DNA from: Actinomycetota bacterium
GTDB taxonomy: Bacteria; Actinomycetota; Actinomycetes; Nanopelagicales; Nanopelagicaceae
Length of the DNA: 64,000 nt
Reading direction: 5' to 3'
Assembly (NCBI GenBank): GCA_947371865.1
Contig: CANBRH010000001.1
Location: forward strand, 21,265-85,264
The first letter of the stretch is position 1. Each line of letters opens with the position of its first letter. Positions 27,738 to 37,042 of this stretch are shown here, one piece after another. The notes under the pieces were generated by a model, which saw nothing but the letters and a program-made list of their open reading frames with translations, was not told the DNA's origin and made no database searches. Both the position numbers and the translations under genes were made by a program.

Positions 27738-30700
27738 CTATGAAGAAACTTCAACTTCGCGGAGGCGCTGTGAAATTACTTCACTGACGCCATCGCCACG
27801 CATTGTCACGCCATACAACGCATCGGCAATCTCCATAGTGCGCTTCTGGTGAGTAATAATGATGAGTTGAGATTTCTCGCGCAACTCTTCAAATACCCCG
27901 AGAAGGCGACCTAGGTTTGTGTCATCCAACGCGGCTTCGACTTCATCCATTACATAGAACGGACTTGGACGGGCTTTAAAGATCGCAACCAAGAGGGCTA
28001 CGGCAACGAGGGAACGTTCGCCTCCGGAGAGAAGAGAAAGACGCTTGATGCGCTTTCCTGGTGGCCGGGCTTCAACATCGACACCAGAAGTCATAATGTC
28101 ATCAGGATTGGTGAGAATCAGACGTCCATCTCCGCCAGGAAAGAGACGAGCAAAAATGGCCTCAAATTCGCGGGCTGTATCTGTGTAAGCCTCAAAGAAG
28201 ATCTGCTGAACTTTTTCATCAACTTCTTTAATTATTTCAAGTAGGTCGCGTCTGGTCTTCTTCAGGTCTTCTAGTTGCTCAGCCAGATAACGTAAGCGCT
28301 CTTCTAATGCTGTGTACTCCTCGAGTGCAAGCGGATTGATTTTGCCCAACATATTGAGCGAACGTTCGGCCGTTGCCAGACGCTTTTCTTGTTGATCACG
28401 GCGATAAGGGATCAAATCACCAGGGACAAAATTGCCTTCGGAATCTTCAACAAAGGTTGGGACATCGTTCTGTGGACCGTATTCACTTACCAATGTGGCT
28501 ACGTCGACTCCGAGCTCTTCGATCGCTTTGCTCTCGAGTTGCTCGATGCGCATGCGTTGCTCGGCACGAGCAATCTCATCTTTATGCACGCTAGAAGTAA
28601 GTTGATCAAGTTCGAGCGAAAGCTCGCGGCTACGGCCGCGGATAGCCAGGATTTCACCTTCACGAGATGATCTGGCAACTTCCAAACGTTCACGTTCGGT
28701 TGCAGCTCTAGAAATCGATGATTCAATTTGAATAAGCGCTTCGTAGGCAGTGTCGGCAATATTCTGCGCAGTTACCGATGCAATGTTTCGTTGTTCGCGG
28801 CGGACGATGGCGCGGGAGGCTGCCTCGCGCTCGTTCTTTGCGCTCTCTTCCAAGGTTCGTGCGCGTTGGCCAACGGCGGTGAGGCGCTCTTCCAAAGTAC
28901 GTAGGTGCAACCGAGCTTCAACTTCATGCGATCTGGCAGCCGAGACTTGAGAGCGAAGATCCTCAAGGTGCGTTAAGTCTGGTTCGGCAGGTTCTTGATG
29001 AGATTCGAATTGGGTGAGAGCTGCGGCAAGATCTTGTTCATCCGAAATGCGTTGATGGGAAGCTTCTTCCAACGATGCAACCGCTCGATCTACCTCCGCT
29101 TGGGCGCTCTTTACATTCTGACCTGCGACCGCCATTTGCTCGGCTAAGCCAGACATCTTGGCATCGGACTCATTGAGTTTGGCTAAATGAAGTTCGTACT
29201 CATTTTTGCGCGAAGAGAGCAGTTCGTCAGAGCGAACGAGTTCGAATTTAATTCGCTCGCTGGCAGCAACAATGTCGGCCAATTCGCTCTTGGTCTTCTC
29301 GAGGAGCGCACTAATTTCAATTGCCGAATTTTGTTGTGCCGAACCGCCGCGAACACGAAGCCGAGAAATGACGTCACCGTCGCGAGTGACCGCGATGAGA
29401 TGTGGGTGGGATGCGATCAACCTTTCGGCATCGAGCAAAGAATCCACGGCTACGTACTTCTCGAGAAGTTGATCGACCACTGATGCGATCTCTCCGCCAT
29501 TGATTTTGGAGGCAAGTGATTCAAAACCTGCTGGCAGATTTATTCCACGACCTGCATCAGATCTATCTACAACTAAGAGTTCAGACTGTCCGGCAGATTC
29601 ACTCTTCAATAAGGTGAGCGCGGAGACGGCTGAAGACATATCTTCAACCACGATGGAATCGGCAAGGGGGCCAAAGGCAGCAGCTGCCGCTGCTTCCCAA
29701 CCGTCGGAAACGGTCAGCAACGTGGCTAGCCGGCCACGAACTCGCACACCACCACGACCGGAAAGAACAGCCGACGAGCCATCTCGATGAACCAAACTCT
29801 CTTGGAGAGCAGCTAGTCGGGCTTCAAAACCAGAGCGAGTCCGTTCAGTTAGTTGAGCACTTTCCAATAACTCGGAGTGGCTACCTTGTGCTTGATGAAG
29901 AGCAGTTTTAGCAGTTTCGAATTGGCTATCTAGATCGGGCTCATTAGCATCAAGGCTGGCGATCTCAGTTTCAAGCAGTGCAAATTCTTCTTGGAAAGTT
30001 TTCAGGCGAAGTGCCGCATCATCGCGAGACTTGGTGAGACGGGTGATTTCGGCGTTAGTTGCATCGATACGAGATTTCAGGCCGTTGATATGACCTTCCT
30101 GCCTGGCAGTTCCTTCGCGCTGATCTGCAATGGCTCGAAGCGCTGCAGAAACGCTGTTCTCTTCTAAAGCCAAACTTGCTTCCAGATTTCGCAATACTTC
30201 AGAGACGGCTGCAAGATCGCTTTGGGCAGAGGTAAGTTCTAGGCGCAGACCAGACTCTTCACCTCGAAGTACAACGGCTTCGGCCTCCATGGCATCAGGA
30301 TCTCGGCTGGTGGCTCGAGCATCCTCGCTCTCCTCTGAGAGAAAGCGGGCGCGCTCGGATGCCAGATTTTGAATTCCTCGGAATTTCTCCCGTTGAGCGG
30401 TGAGTTTGTAATAGTTCTCCTGTGCTCGAACTAGGAGTGGGTTCTCTTCAGCCGTAACTCGATCGAGTTCTTCTTCGCGAGCGCGCGATTCGTTGAGTGA
30501 ACCTTCGACTTCATCGCGGCGAATACGCAATGCAGTTTCGTCGGCAACTTCGGCATCAAGTGTGGATCGAAACTGAATTAAATCATCGGCTAAGAGACGC
30601 AAACGGGAATCGCGGACATCAGATTGAATCGTCGAGGCTTTACGGGCGACTTCGGCCTGCTTGCCTAAAGGCTTAAGTTGGCGCCGGAGTTCAACCGTCA

Positions 30701-31280
30701 AGTCTTGAATTCGCGAGAGATTTGCTTGCATCGAATCGAGCTTGCGCAGCGCTTTTTCTTTACGCTTACGGTGCTTGAGCACGCCAGCTGCTTCTTCGAT
30801 AAAGGCGCGGCGCTCTTCCGGGTTAGCCAACAAAATGGCATCGAGCTGACCTTGACCAACGATGACGTGCATTTCGCGACCGATGCCGCTATCACTGAGC
30901 AATTCTTGAATATCAAGCAGGCGGGTCGTGTCGCCATTGAGTTGGTACTCGCTGGAACCATTGCGGAACAGAATACGAGTGATGGTTACTTCCGAGAACT
31001 CAATCGGCAACGTGCCGGAGGTGTTATCGATTGTTACAGAGACTTCGGCGCGACCCAAAGGCGCACGACCACTGGTGCCCGCAAAGATGACATCTTCCAT
31101 CTTCCCACCACGCAAGGATTTTGCACCTTGCTCGCCCATAACCCAAGACAAGGCGTCAACGACGTTGCTCTTACCCGAGCCATTTGGTCCCACGACACAA
31201 GTAATCCCAGGCTCAAAGTTGAGACTGGTTGCTGAGGCGAAGGATTTGAAGCCCTTGAGGGTCATGCTCTTCAAATACAC
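27738..31280 (-). CDS. smc: Chromosome segregation protein SMC
   Basis: An 1180-residue SMC. The N-terminal Walker A is GPNGSGKSNVVDALSWVMGE. Two long coiled coils flank a hinge around residues 500-620 (RGGVRVRGRLATLLTVSDGW). The C-terminal ABC signature is LSLLSGGERSLVAVALL and Walker B is YVMDEVEAALDD. With ScpA and ScpB, not seen here, it extrudes DNA loops and helps segregate chromosomes. GTG 31280 has TAGGTT 6 nt upstream, suggesting a leaderless promoter inside the 15-nt rnc-smc gap. mutM, often between rnc and smc in actinobacteria, is absent. Confidence 0.96.
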   Translation of the reverse strand: MYLKSMTLKGFKSFASATSLNFEPGITCVVGPNGSGKSNVVDALSWVMGEQGAKSLRGGKMEDVIFAGTSGRAPLGRAEVSVTIDNTSGTLPIEFSEVTITRILFRNGSSEYQLNGDTTRLLDIQELLSDSGIGREMHVIVGQGQLDAILLANPEERRAFIEEAAGVLKHRKRKEKALRKLDSMQANLSRIQDLTVELRRQLKPLGKQAEVARKASTIQSDVRDSRLRLLADDLIQFRSTLDAEVADETALRIRRDEVEGSLNESRAREEELDRVTAEENPLLVRAQENYYKLTAQREKFRGIQNLASERARFLSEESEDARATSRDPDAMEAEAVVLRGEESGLRLELTSAQSDLAAVSEVLRNLEASLALEENSVSAALRAIADQREGTARQEGHINGLKSRIDATNAEITRLTKSRDDAALRLKTFQEEFALLETEIASLDANEPDLDSQFETAKTALHQAQGSHSELLESAQLTERTRSGFEARLAALQESLVHRDGSSAVLSGRGGVRVRGRLATLLTVSDGWEAAAAAAFGPLADSIVVEDMSSAVSALTLLKSESAGQSELLVVDRSDAGRGINLPAGFESLASKINGGEIASVVDQLLEKYVAVDSLLDAERLIASHPHLIAVTRDGDVISRLRVRGGSAQQNSAIEISALLEKTKSELADIVAASERIKFELVRSDELLSSRKNEYELHLAKLNESDAKMSGLAEQMAVAGQNVKSAQAEVDRAVASLEEASHQRISDEQDLAAALTQFESHQEPAEPDLTHLEDLRSQVSAARSHEVEARLHLRTLEERLTAVGQRARTLEESAKNEREAASRAIVRREQRNIASVTAQNIADTAYEALIQIESSISRAATERERLEVARSSREGEILAIRGRSRELSLELDQLTSSVHKDEIARAEQRMRIEQLESKAIEELGVDVATLVSEYGPQNDVPTFVEDSEGNFVPGDLIPYRRDQQEKRLATAERSLNMLGKINPLALEEYTALEERLRYLAEQLEDLKKTRRDLLEIIKEVDEKVQQIFFEAYTDTAREFEAIFARLFPGGDGRLILTNPDDIMTSGVDVEARPPGKRIKRLSLLSGGERSLVAVALLVAIFKARPSPFYVMDEVEAALDDTNLGRLLGVFEELREKSQLIIITHQKRTMEIADALYGVTMRGDGVSEVISQRLREVEVSS

Positions 31281-31295
31281 GGGGAAAACCTACCC

Positions 31296-31973
31296 CTATT
31301 TTTTGGTGATGATGGCTTCGTACGCCAATCGCGCCGCCATTTGCTCGGCTTCGCGCTTGCTTTTTCCATCGCCTAGGGGATATTTCTCACCCGAAAGAAT
31401 GGCCGAAGCAGTAAATCGTTTGTCATGATCTGGACCGGATTCGGTGATTTCATATTCCGGCGGCGTAAGGCTCCTGGCTGCAGCTAGCTCTTGTAGGGCA
31501 GTTTTAGCATCTAGACCAATGCCCAAATTATGTGCCGATGTAATAACCGGACGGACCCATGTCAAAACAATTTCGCTGGCCTTGGCAATGCCATGCTCGA
31601 TGTAGATGGCTCCGATGAGAGCCTCGAGCGAGTCGGCCAAAATGGAATTCTTATCGCGCCCGCCAGTGCTCTCTTCGCCTTTTCCAATGCGCAAAAACTC
31701 ACCTAAATTTAATTGGCGAGCAATATCTGCCAGGGCGCGCATATTTACAACACCAGACCTCAAGGGTGAAAGTCGGGATTCATCTAACTGTGGAAAGGCC
31801 GCATAAAGCTCTTCGGTAACGACGAGACCCAGAACGCTGTCGCCGAGAAATTCCAGACGTTCGTTCGTTGGCAGGCCACCAGATTCGTAGGCAAAAGAAC
31901 GATGGGTGAGTGCAAGTTCAAGCAACTCATCCTTAACCGAAATACCGAGTAGGTCGGTTAGGCGAGAGTACAG
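31296..31973 (-). CDS. rnc: Ribonuclease III
   Basis: A protein of about 225 residues. The RNase III signature NERLEFLGDSVLGLVVTEEL is followed by the catalytic acidic region (NSILADSLEALIGAIYIEHG), then a double-stranded RNA-binding domain (about residues 155-222) ending KREAEQMAARLAYEAI. It cuts double-stranded RNA in rRNA precursors. The start is unclear. The frame is open to GTG 32060, which would place 86 nt inside rpmF. No ATG, GTG or TTG lies between that GTG and the conserved LELALTHRS. CTG 31973, one base after the rpmF stop with GAGG 6 nt upstream, gives the family length and is used here. Confidence 0.85.
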   Translation of the reverse strand: MYSRLTDLLGISVKDELLELALTHRSFAYESGGLPTNERLEFLGDSVLGLVVTEELYAAFPQLDESRLSPLRSGVVNMRALADIARQLNLGEFLRIGKGEESTGGRDKNSILADSLEALIGAIYIEHGIAKASEIVLTWVRPVITSAHNLGIGLDAKTALQELAAARSLTPPEYEITESGPDHDKRFTASAILSGEKYPLGDGKSKREAEQMAARLAYEAIITKK

Positions 31974-31974
31974 A

Positions 31975-32148
31975 TCAGACCTCGAGAACCTGTCGACGGT
32001 TATAAGTACCGCAGGTTGGGCAAGCAGCGTGTTGCAACTTTGGTTGTTGGCACTGGCCACATGGCGCTAGTGGAGCTGGTGTGGTTTTCCACGAGCTACG
32101 GCGATGGCGGGTGCGAGAACGGGACATCTTTCGCTTTGGAACTGGCAC
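31975..32148 (-). CDS. rpmF: 50S ribosomal protein bL32
   Basis: A 57-residue protein read directly from the minus strand. It starts VPVPKRKMSRSRTRHRRS with a GTG, continues with WKTTPAPLAPCGQC and ends CPTCGTYNRRQVLEV. Four cysteines (CGQC, CPTC) form the zinc ribbon of the zinc-binding L32 type. AGAAGGGG lies about 7 nt before the start. It lies between DUF177 and rnc, the standard order. Confidence 0.93.
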   Translation of the reverse strand: MPVPKRKMSRSRTRHRRSSWKTTPAPLAPCGQCQQPKLQHAACPTCGTYNRRQVLEV

Positions 32149-32287
32149 GATTAACCCCTTCTCTTGGGTTTTCCAATCGGCGCCCTAGAGCACCGGTTCT
32201 GACGCACGTCAGAATAAGTCTTGCGAGAGGAGAAGTATCCCCCAAAGCTGGTCTAAAGACAAAACGAAGCGGAAAAGATCATAAAAC
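32149..32287. other. DUF177-rpmF intergenic region
   Basis: 139 nt with no gene. It is purine-rich on the minus strand near the rpmF start. No clear terminator or promoter could be assigned. Confidence 0.4.
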
Positions 32288-32866
32288 TTATGCCTCGGGG
32301 CTCTTCCAGCCCTCTAAGCCGGCCCAACGGATATCGGCGGCGACGTGGGCGTGCTCCTCAGGCAGCAAGGTCCACTTAATGCCGCAATCAGGACATAGTC
32401 CCGGGCAATCGGGGTCGCAGAGCGGATTGATAGGCAGGTTGAGAATGATGGCATCGCGCACCGAGGGTTCGAGATCGATCATTTCCCCTACCATCTGCTT
32501 GACCTCATCGGCCGTCTCCTCTAAACCATCATCTGCCGGTTCACCCTTTTTCTTCTTGGGCTGCTGGCGATAATCGACTTCATATTCAAAGAGCTCTTGA
32601 AAGCTCTCATCGATACTAAATTCAACAGGATCCAGGCAACGCGTGCACTCACCCACCGCTTCGGCTTGGATGGCGGCCGTCACCAAAATTCCGTCAGAGA
32701 CCGACTCCAGTTTGAGTTCGATATCAATCGGCTCGTAATCAGGAATCGAAATGACATCAAAACCCATAGGGTCATGATCATCAATTTCTAGAAAGTACTC
32801 GCGCATCTCGCCTGGCCGGCGCGGCAAATCGTGGGTATTAAAAAGAAACGGGTTAAAAGCCATCAT
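32288..32866 (-). CDS. DUF177/YceD family protein
   Basis: A 192-residue acidic protein of the YceD family. Cys pairs ECTRC and, in the C-terminal half, CDPDCPGLCPDC may bind zinc. Members are encoded beside rpmF in most bacteria and have been linked to 23S rRNA accumulation; the molecular role is not settled. The start ATG overlaps the stop of the SepIVA-like gene by 4 nt (ATGA), so translation is coupled. Confidence 0.9.
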   Translation of the reverse strand: MMAFNPFLFNTHDLPRRPGEMREYFLEIDDHDPMGFDVISIPDYEPIDIELKLESVSDGILVTAAIQAEAVGECTRCLDPVEFSIDESFQELFEYEVDYRQQPKKKKGEPADDGLEETADEVKQMVGEMIDLEPSVRDAIILNLPINPLCDPDCPGLCPDCGIKWTLLPEEHAHVAADIRWAGLEGWKSPEA

Positions 32867-33339
32867 TCGGCCAATTCAGAAAGCGCGTGTTTCTCTTCTA
32901 ATCCGCCTAATTTATCGCGACCGCGATTAACCACCTCGAGTGTCTTATTGAGAATCACTTCAAGTGTCGCCAGTCGAGAATCGATGTAAGCCTCGATCTC
33001 TTCGCGCTCTTTCTTGGCTTCGGCTTCAACTTCATCCAGAATGCGTTGAGCTTCTTTACGCGCTGCCGAAACAATTTCAGTTTGTTCGACCATCTGCGCT
33101 ACCTCTTCGCGGGCGAGAGCAATTAGTTGATCAGCGCTGACGCGAGCTTCCTCCAAGATTTGATCTTGTTGCAAAAGAATTTGACCAGCCTGATCGAAAT
33201 CGCTGGGAAAAGATTGGCGAGCTTGCTCTAAAATTTCAAGAAGTTCGCCTCGATGAACGACGCAACTTGCCGAAAGCGGAACCGATCGGGCTTCTTCGAC
33301 CATAGTGATCGCCGATTGCACTCTCTCGATTGCATCCAT
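32863..33339 (-). CDS. sepIVA: DivIVA-like coiled-coil protein, probable SepIVA
   Basis: A 158-residue highly charged protein, mostly coiled coil from about residue 45 to 145 (FDQAGQILLQQDQILEEARV, then AEAKKEREEIEAYIDSRLA). Position between coaD and DUF177/rpmF matches mycobacterial SepIVA, a septum and elongation regulator of the DivIVA family. The classical DivIVA lipid-binding N-terminus is not obvious, which also fits SepIVA. AGAGG lies 7 nt before the ATG. Function is inferred from family and context. Confidence 0.78.
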   Translation of the reverse strand: MDAIERVQSAITMVEEARSVPLSASCVVHRGELLEILEQARQSFPSDFDQAGQILLQQDQILEEARVSADQLIALAREEVAQMVEQTEIVSAARKEAQRILDEVEAEAKKEREEIEAYIDSRLATLEVILNKTLEVVNRGRDKLGGLEEKHALSELAE

Positions 33340-33391
33340 TTATTTACCTCTTTACTTAAGGAGACTCATGATTCTTGAATCTCATCTACAT

Positions 33392-33880
33392 TTATGAATT
33401 TTGTTGTAAATCCAGTCTCTGCTGCAATCGTTCGAGCAGAACCGACGGTACATAACTTGAAACATCGCCACCATAACTTGCCACTTCTTTAACCAAAGAC
33501 GAGGAGAGGAAGGAGTGCGCAGGGGCAGTCGACATGAAGAGAGTTTCGACGCCTTGAAGTTGCAAATTTATCTGAGACATCTGAAGTTCGTAGTCAAAGT
33601 CGGTCACTGCTCGAAGACCTTTTACAATAATAGGGATTGAATTCTTTTTGCAATAATCGACGAGCAAACCCGACCAGGAGTCCACAACTACATTGGGATA
33701 TTTTGTCGTCACCTCACGGATCATCGAGATGCGCTCACCTACTGTAAAGAGTGACTTTTTGGTCTTGTTCACTAGGACTGCAACAACGACTTCATCAAAA
33801 AGTGAACTAGCCCGTTCGATAATATCTAGATGGCCGAAGGTAATCGGGTCAAAGGATCCTGGACACACGACTCTTCTCAC
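33392..33880 (-). CDS. coaD: Phosphopantetheine adenylyltransferase
   Basis: A 162-residue nucleotidyltransferase. The (T/H)xGH motif is in GSFDPITFGHLDIIERA and the C-terminal ISSTxxR-equivalent is SLVKEVASYGGDVS. It transfers AMP to 4'-phosphopantetheine, the fourth step of CoA synthesis. It overlaps the rsmD stop by 4 nt, the usual pairing. Confidence 0.95.
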   Translation of the reverse strand: MRRVVCPGSFDPITFGHLDIIERASSLFDEVVVAVLVNKTKKSLFTVGERISMIREVTTKYPNVVVDSWSGLLVDYCKKNSIPIIVKGLRAVTDFDYELQMSQINLQLQGVETLFMSTAPAHSFLSSSLVKEVASYGGDVSSYVPSVLLERLQQRLDLQQNS

Positions 33881-34452
33881 GGCAAAACGCTAGCAGAATA
33901 GCCTCCGTAGAAGATACTCCCCTGCCCATAAGATCGAATTTTCTCGAGAGCAAATGGCGCTGGCCAAGTAAATGGGTTGGCTTTTGCAGCACGCTCAATA
34001 GCAATCATTCCATTCGGCGCGAGAAATTTATTGAGAGCTACATCTGCGAGCATCTTTTCGATGATTTCATTGGGAACTTCGTACGGCGGGTCCATAAAGA
34101 TAATGTCATAAGAATTACTCTGATTCATTTCTACAAATGCGGTGGCACTCATTTTGTAAATATGGAAATTTCGATCAGCGCCTTTAAGCAATCCAAAATT
34201 CTTCGTCACAGTTTCCCAAGCAATGGCATCTTTTTCTACCGAATGCACGAGCGCAGCGCCTCGAGAGAAGGCTTCGATACCTACGGCCCCAGAACCTGCA
34301 AAGAGATCTAGAAAATTGAGACCCTCCATGCTTCCAAATGCAGATTCCAACGATGAGAAGAGTCCTTCACGTGCGCGATCTGAGGTAGGCCGAGTCCGAT
34401 CCGGTGGAGAGACCAAAGTTTTACCTTTGTACCTTCCCGCAATAACTCTCAT
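33877..34452 (-). CDS. rsmD: 16S rRNA (guanine(966)-N(2))-methyltransferase
   Basis: A 191-residue methyltransferase. Motifs are MRVIAGRYKGKTL at the start, PTSDRAREGLFSSLE, the SAM site FLDLFAGSGAVGIEAFSRG and the catalytic DPPY (IIFMDPPYEVP). ATG 34452 is chosen because AAGGAG lies 7 nt upstream; the open frame continues to 34533 into recG. It modifies G966 of 16S rRNA and is encoded next to coaD as in most bacteria. Confidence 0.93.
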   Translation of the reverse strand: MRVIAGRYKGKTLVSPPDRTRPTSDRAREGLFSSLESAFGSMEGLNFLDLFAGSGAVGIEAFSRGAALVHSVEKDAIAWETVTKNFGLLKGADRNFHIYKMSATAFVEMNQSNSYDIIFMDPPYEVPNEIIEKMLADVALNKFLAPNGMIAIERAAKANPFTWPAPFALEKIRSYGQGSIFYGGYSASVLP

Positions 34453-34483
34453 GTGAATTCTCCTTGTGGCTAATGGTGAATGG

Positions 34484-36697
34484 CTATCCTTTGTCGACGA
34501 ACTGCGAACTCTCTTCCTGCCGAAGTATTTCAACTTCGTGGGCTAAATGCGGCCAGGTATGAAGCGTTGAATCCTGAGCAATGAGCGCTGTAGCGGCTGA
34601 TCGCGCCTTTTCTATGATGGGTTCATCCCGAAGTACTCGCAGAAGCCGAAGGTGGGATCGACTGCCAGATTGGGCTTTGCCGAGAACATCGCCCTCTCGT
34701 CGTTGATCTAAATCGATGCGTGAGAGTTCGAAACCATCGAGAGTACTCGCTACGGCCGTAAGACGGTCCATGGCAAGTGAGTCTGGATCGGCCTTGCTGA
34801 CGAGTAGGCAAAGTCCAGCAACTCCACCTCGTCCAACGCGGCCGCGCAGCTGATGTAATTGGGAGACGCCAAATCGATCTGCATCCATGATGACCATCAT
34901 CGATGCATTGGGCACATCGACACCTACTTCAATGACGGTCGTCGCGACCAACACAGAAATTTCGTTCTTGGCAAATGCAACCATCGTCTCTTCTTTATCT
35001 GTTGACGAAAGCTGACCGTGCAACACCGCCAGTGTGATGCCCTTGAGCGGACCAGTAGCAAGCTCAGGAGCCAGGTCATCGACCGCGCTCATTCCCGCGG
35101 AGCCTTCTAGTTCCTCCTCATCCAACGTCTCCCCCATCAATTTGGCCATGGCTCGATCGCGTTCGTTTATGTTGCTGGGGGTTCCTTCCACGTCACCGAA
35201 AATTCTCGGCGCAACTATGTACGCCTGGTGCCCTGCAGTCACTTCTTCGCGAATGCGCTCCCATGCTCTCTCCAAGTATCTGGGTTTTTGAGCTAGCGAA
35301 ACTACGTGAGTCTTAATGGGAGAGCGTCCCGCTGGCAATTCACGAAGTGTGGAAATATCGAGATCTCCAAAAATTGTCATCGCTACGGTTCGGGGAATTG
35401 GCGTAGCAGTCATGACAAGCAAATGGGGTGGCAATTTAGCTTTGCTTCGAAGTGCATCACGTTGCTCGACACCGAATCGATGCTGCTCGTCTATGACAAC
35501 AAGAGCCAGGTCGTGAAACTCAACGCCCTGGCTCAAGAGTGCATGCGTGCCAATAACAATGCCCGCCTCACCGGACGCAATTTTTCCCAGAGCTTCCCTT
35601 TTTGCGGTCGCACTGAGTGAGCCGGTAAGCAAAGTCAGTTGCGTACCTTTGCCGTTGCCCTGCAAAGTTCCGGCGAGTGCGAGTGGACCCAGAATTTTGG
35701 CGATGGTTTTCATATGTTGCTGTGCCAGAACTTCGGTGGGAGCCAAAAGGGCTGCTTGTCCGCCAGATTCAATGACGGTCAACATGGCTCTGAGCGCTAG
35801 GACAGTTTTTCCGGATCCGACTTCGCCTTGCAAAAGTCGATGCATCGGATGAGGTCGCTTCATATCTTCTTCGATCTCATGTGCAACCTCGCGTTGACCT
35901 TGCGTATAAGTGAAAGGTAATTGCGATTCGAATTCAGCGACTAGTCCGCCTTGTGAAATTTTCCGAGGTGTCGCGGCCAAGGCGCCAATCTCGGCACGAC
36001 GTTGCACCAAGATCAACTGCAATAACAGCGCTTCGTCGAAAGTCAGTCGTTCTTGCGCGAGCGCAACTTGATCGAGATCTTCGGGCTGGTGGATGTATCG
36101 AAGAGCTTGTAATTTGGTAGGAAATTTATTGGTGATCAGTATTTCTTCTGGAAGATACTCATCGACCTCATCCAAAGAATCCAAGGCGAGCGCGACGCAT
36201 TGGCTGATTTTCCAAGAAGGCAATTTCGAAGTTGCGGGGTAAACCGGCAAGTACTTTCCAGCAAAGTCGGCGATGGCAGCATCCACATCATCACCATCGG
36301 GAACCATCTGGTAATCAGGGTGGGTCAATTGCCGCTTGCCTTTAAAGACCCCGATCTTGCCGGCAAAGAGCCCAGTGCGGCCGGCGCTCAATTCTTTCTG
36401 ACGCCAGGCTTGGTTGAAGAAAGTCAGGGAGAGTTTGGAGGTTCCATCCGTGACCGTTACTTCCAGCAAGTTTCGGCCATTAACCCGCCGCACTCCAACG
36501 GCATCGATTTCGGCCAGGACGGTGACTTCATCGCCTTCGACCAGGGCAGAGATATCGGAGAGTTCGCCCCGCACGACGTACCTCCGCGGGTAATGACGCA
36601 GTAAATCCTCGACCGTCTCCATGCCAAAGCCCGTGGCCAAAGCGGCTGCCGTACGGTCCCCGACAACTGCCTTGAGTTTGGTCTCCAGATTGGCCAC
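34484..36697 (-). CDS. recG: ATP-dependent DNA helicase RecG
   Basis: A 737-residue helicase. An N-terminal OB wedge domain is followed by helicase domain 1 (Walker A GEVGSGKTVLALRAML, VVIDEQHRFGVEQR, TATPIPRT), helicase domain 2 (VATTVIEVGVDVPNASMM, QLHQLRGRVGRG) and a C-terminal RecG wedge. It remodels stalled replication forks and Holliday junctions. The start is GTG 36697 with GGGAAG upstream. rsmD follows 31 nt after the stop. Confidence 0.96.
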   Translation of the reverse strand: MANLETKLKAVVGDRTAAALATGFGMETVEDLLRHYPRRYVVRGELSDISALVEGDEVTVLAEIDAVGVRRVNGRNLLEVTVTDGTSKLSLTFFNQAWRQKELSAGRTGLFAGKIGVFKGKRQLTHPDYQMVPDGDDVDAAIADFAGKYLPVYPATSKLPSWKISQCVALALDSLDEVDEYLPEEILITNKFPTKLQALRYIHQPEDLDQVALAQERLTFDEALLLQLILVQRRAEIGALAATPRKISQGGLVAEFESQLPFTYTQGQREVAHEIEEDMKRPHPMHRLLQGEVGSGKTVLALRAMLTVIESGGQAALLAPTEVLAQQHMKTIAKILGPLALAGTLQGNGKGTQLTLLTGSLSATAKREALGKIASGEAGIVIGTHALLSQGVEFHDLALVVIDEQHRFGVEQRDALRSKAKLPPHLLVMTATPIPRTVAMTIFGDLDISTLRELPAGRSPIKTHVVSLAQKPRYLERAWERIREEVTAGHQAYIVAPRIFGDVEGTPSNINERDRAMAKLMGETLDEEELEGSAGMSAVDDLAPELATGPLKGITLAVLHGQLSSTDKEETMVAFAKNEISVLVATTVIEVGVDVPNASMMVIMDADRFGVSQLHQLRGRVGRGGVAGLCLLVSKADPDSLAMDRLTAVASTLDGFELSRIDLDQRREGDVLGKAQSGSRSHLRLLRVLRDEPIIEKARSAATALIAQDSTLHTWPHLAHEVEILRQEESSQFVDKG

Positions 36698-36856
36698 GAG
36701 GCTATCTTCCCGCTTTAGTGAGCTCTTTTTACGCTCAAATGCGCGGGTCGCGCTGTGAGGGCGAAGGGCGGCAATCTGGATTAGCCTTTTTACACTGCAA
36801 AGCGGTAATCTTCGGCAGTTCTAGAAATCCATTTCTAACTTTTAGGGAGTTTAACC
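36698..36856. other. Divergent recG-rpmB intergenic region
   Basis: 159 nt with no gene. It must hold the promoters of recG (minus) and rpmB (plus), but no pair of hexamers stands out. AGGGAG, 8 nt before GTG 36857, is the rpmB ribosome binding site. Confidence 0.4.
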
Positions 36857-37042
36857 GTGGCTTCAAACTGCGATATCTGCGGCAAGGGACCTAGCTTCGG
36901 CAATAACGTCTCCCACTCAATGCGTAAGACTCGTCGACGCTGGAATCCAAATATTCAGCGAGTTCGCACCCTCGTAGCTGGTACACCCAAGCGTCAAAAT
37001 GTCTGCTCTTCCTGCCTTAAGGCCGGAAAGGTAACTCGCTAA
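36857..37042 (+). CDS. rpmB: 50S ribosomal protein bL28
   Basis: A 61-residue protein starting at GTG with CDICGKGPSFGNNVSHS and ending CSSCLKAGKVTR. Both cysteine pairs are kept, so this is the zinc-binding form. A good ribosome binding site (AGGGAG) precedes it. The 3' end overlaps the convergent thiL gene by 26 nt. Confidence 0.95.
   Translation: MASNCDICGKGPSFGNNVSHSMRKTRRRWNPNIQRVRTLVAGTPKRQNVCSSCLKAGKVTR

Noticed and set aside
37017..37042. rpmB-thiL 26-nt convergent overlap as a possible frameshift or misassembly
   Set aside because: Both proteins have complete, family-like ends, so it is simply tight packing.
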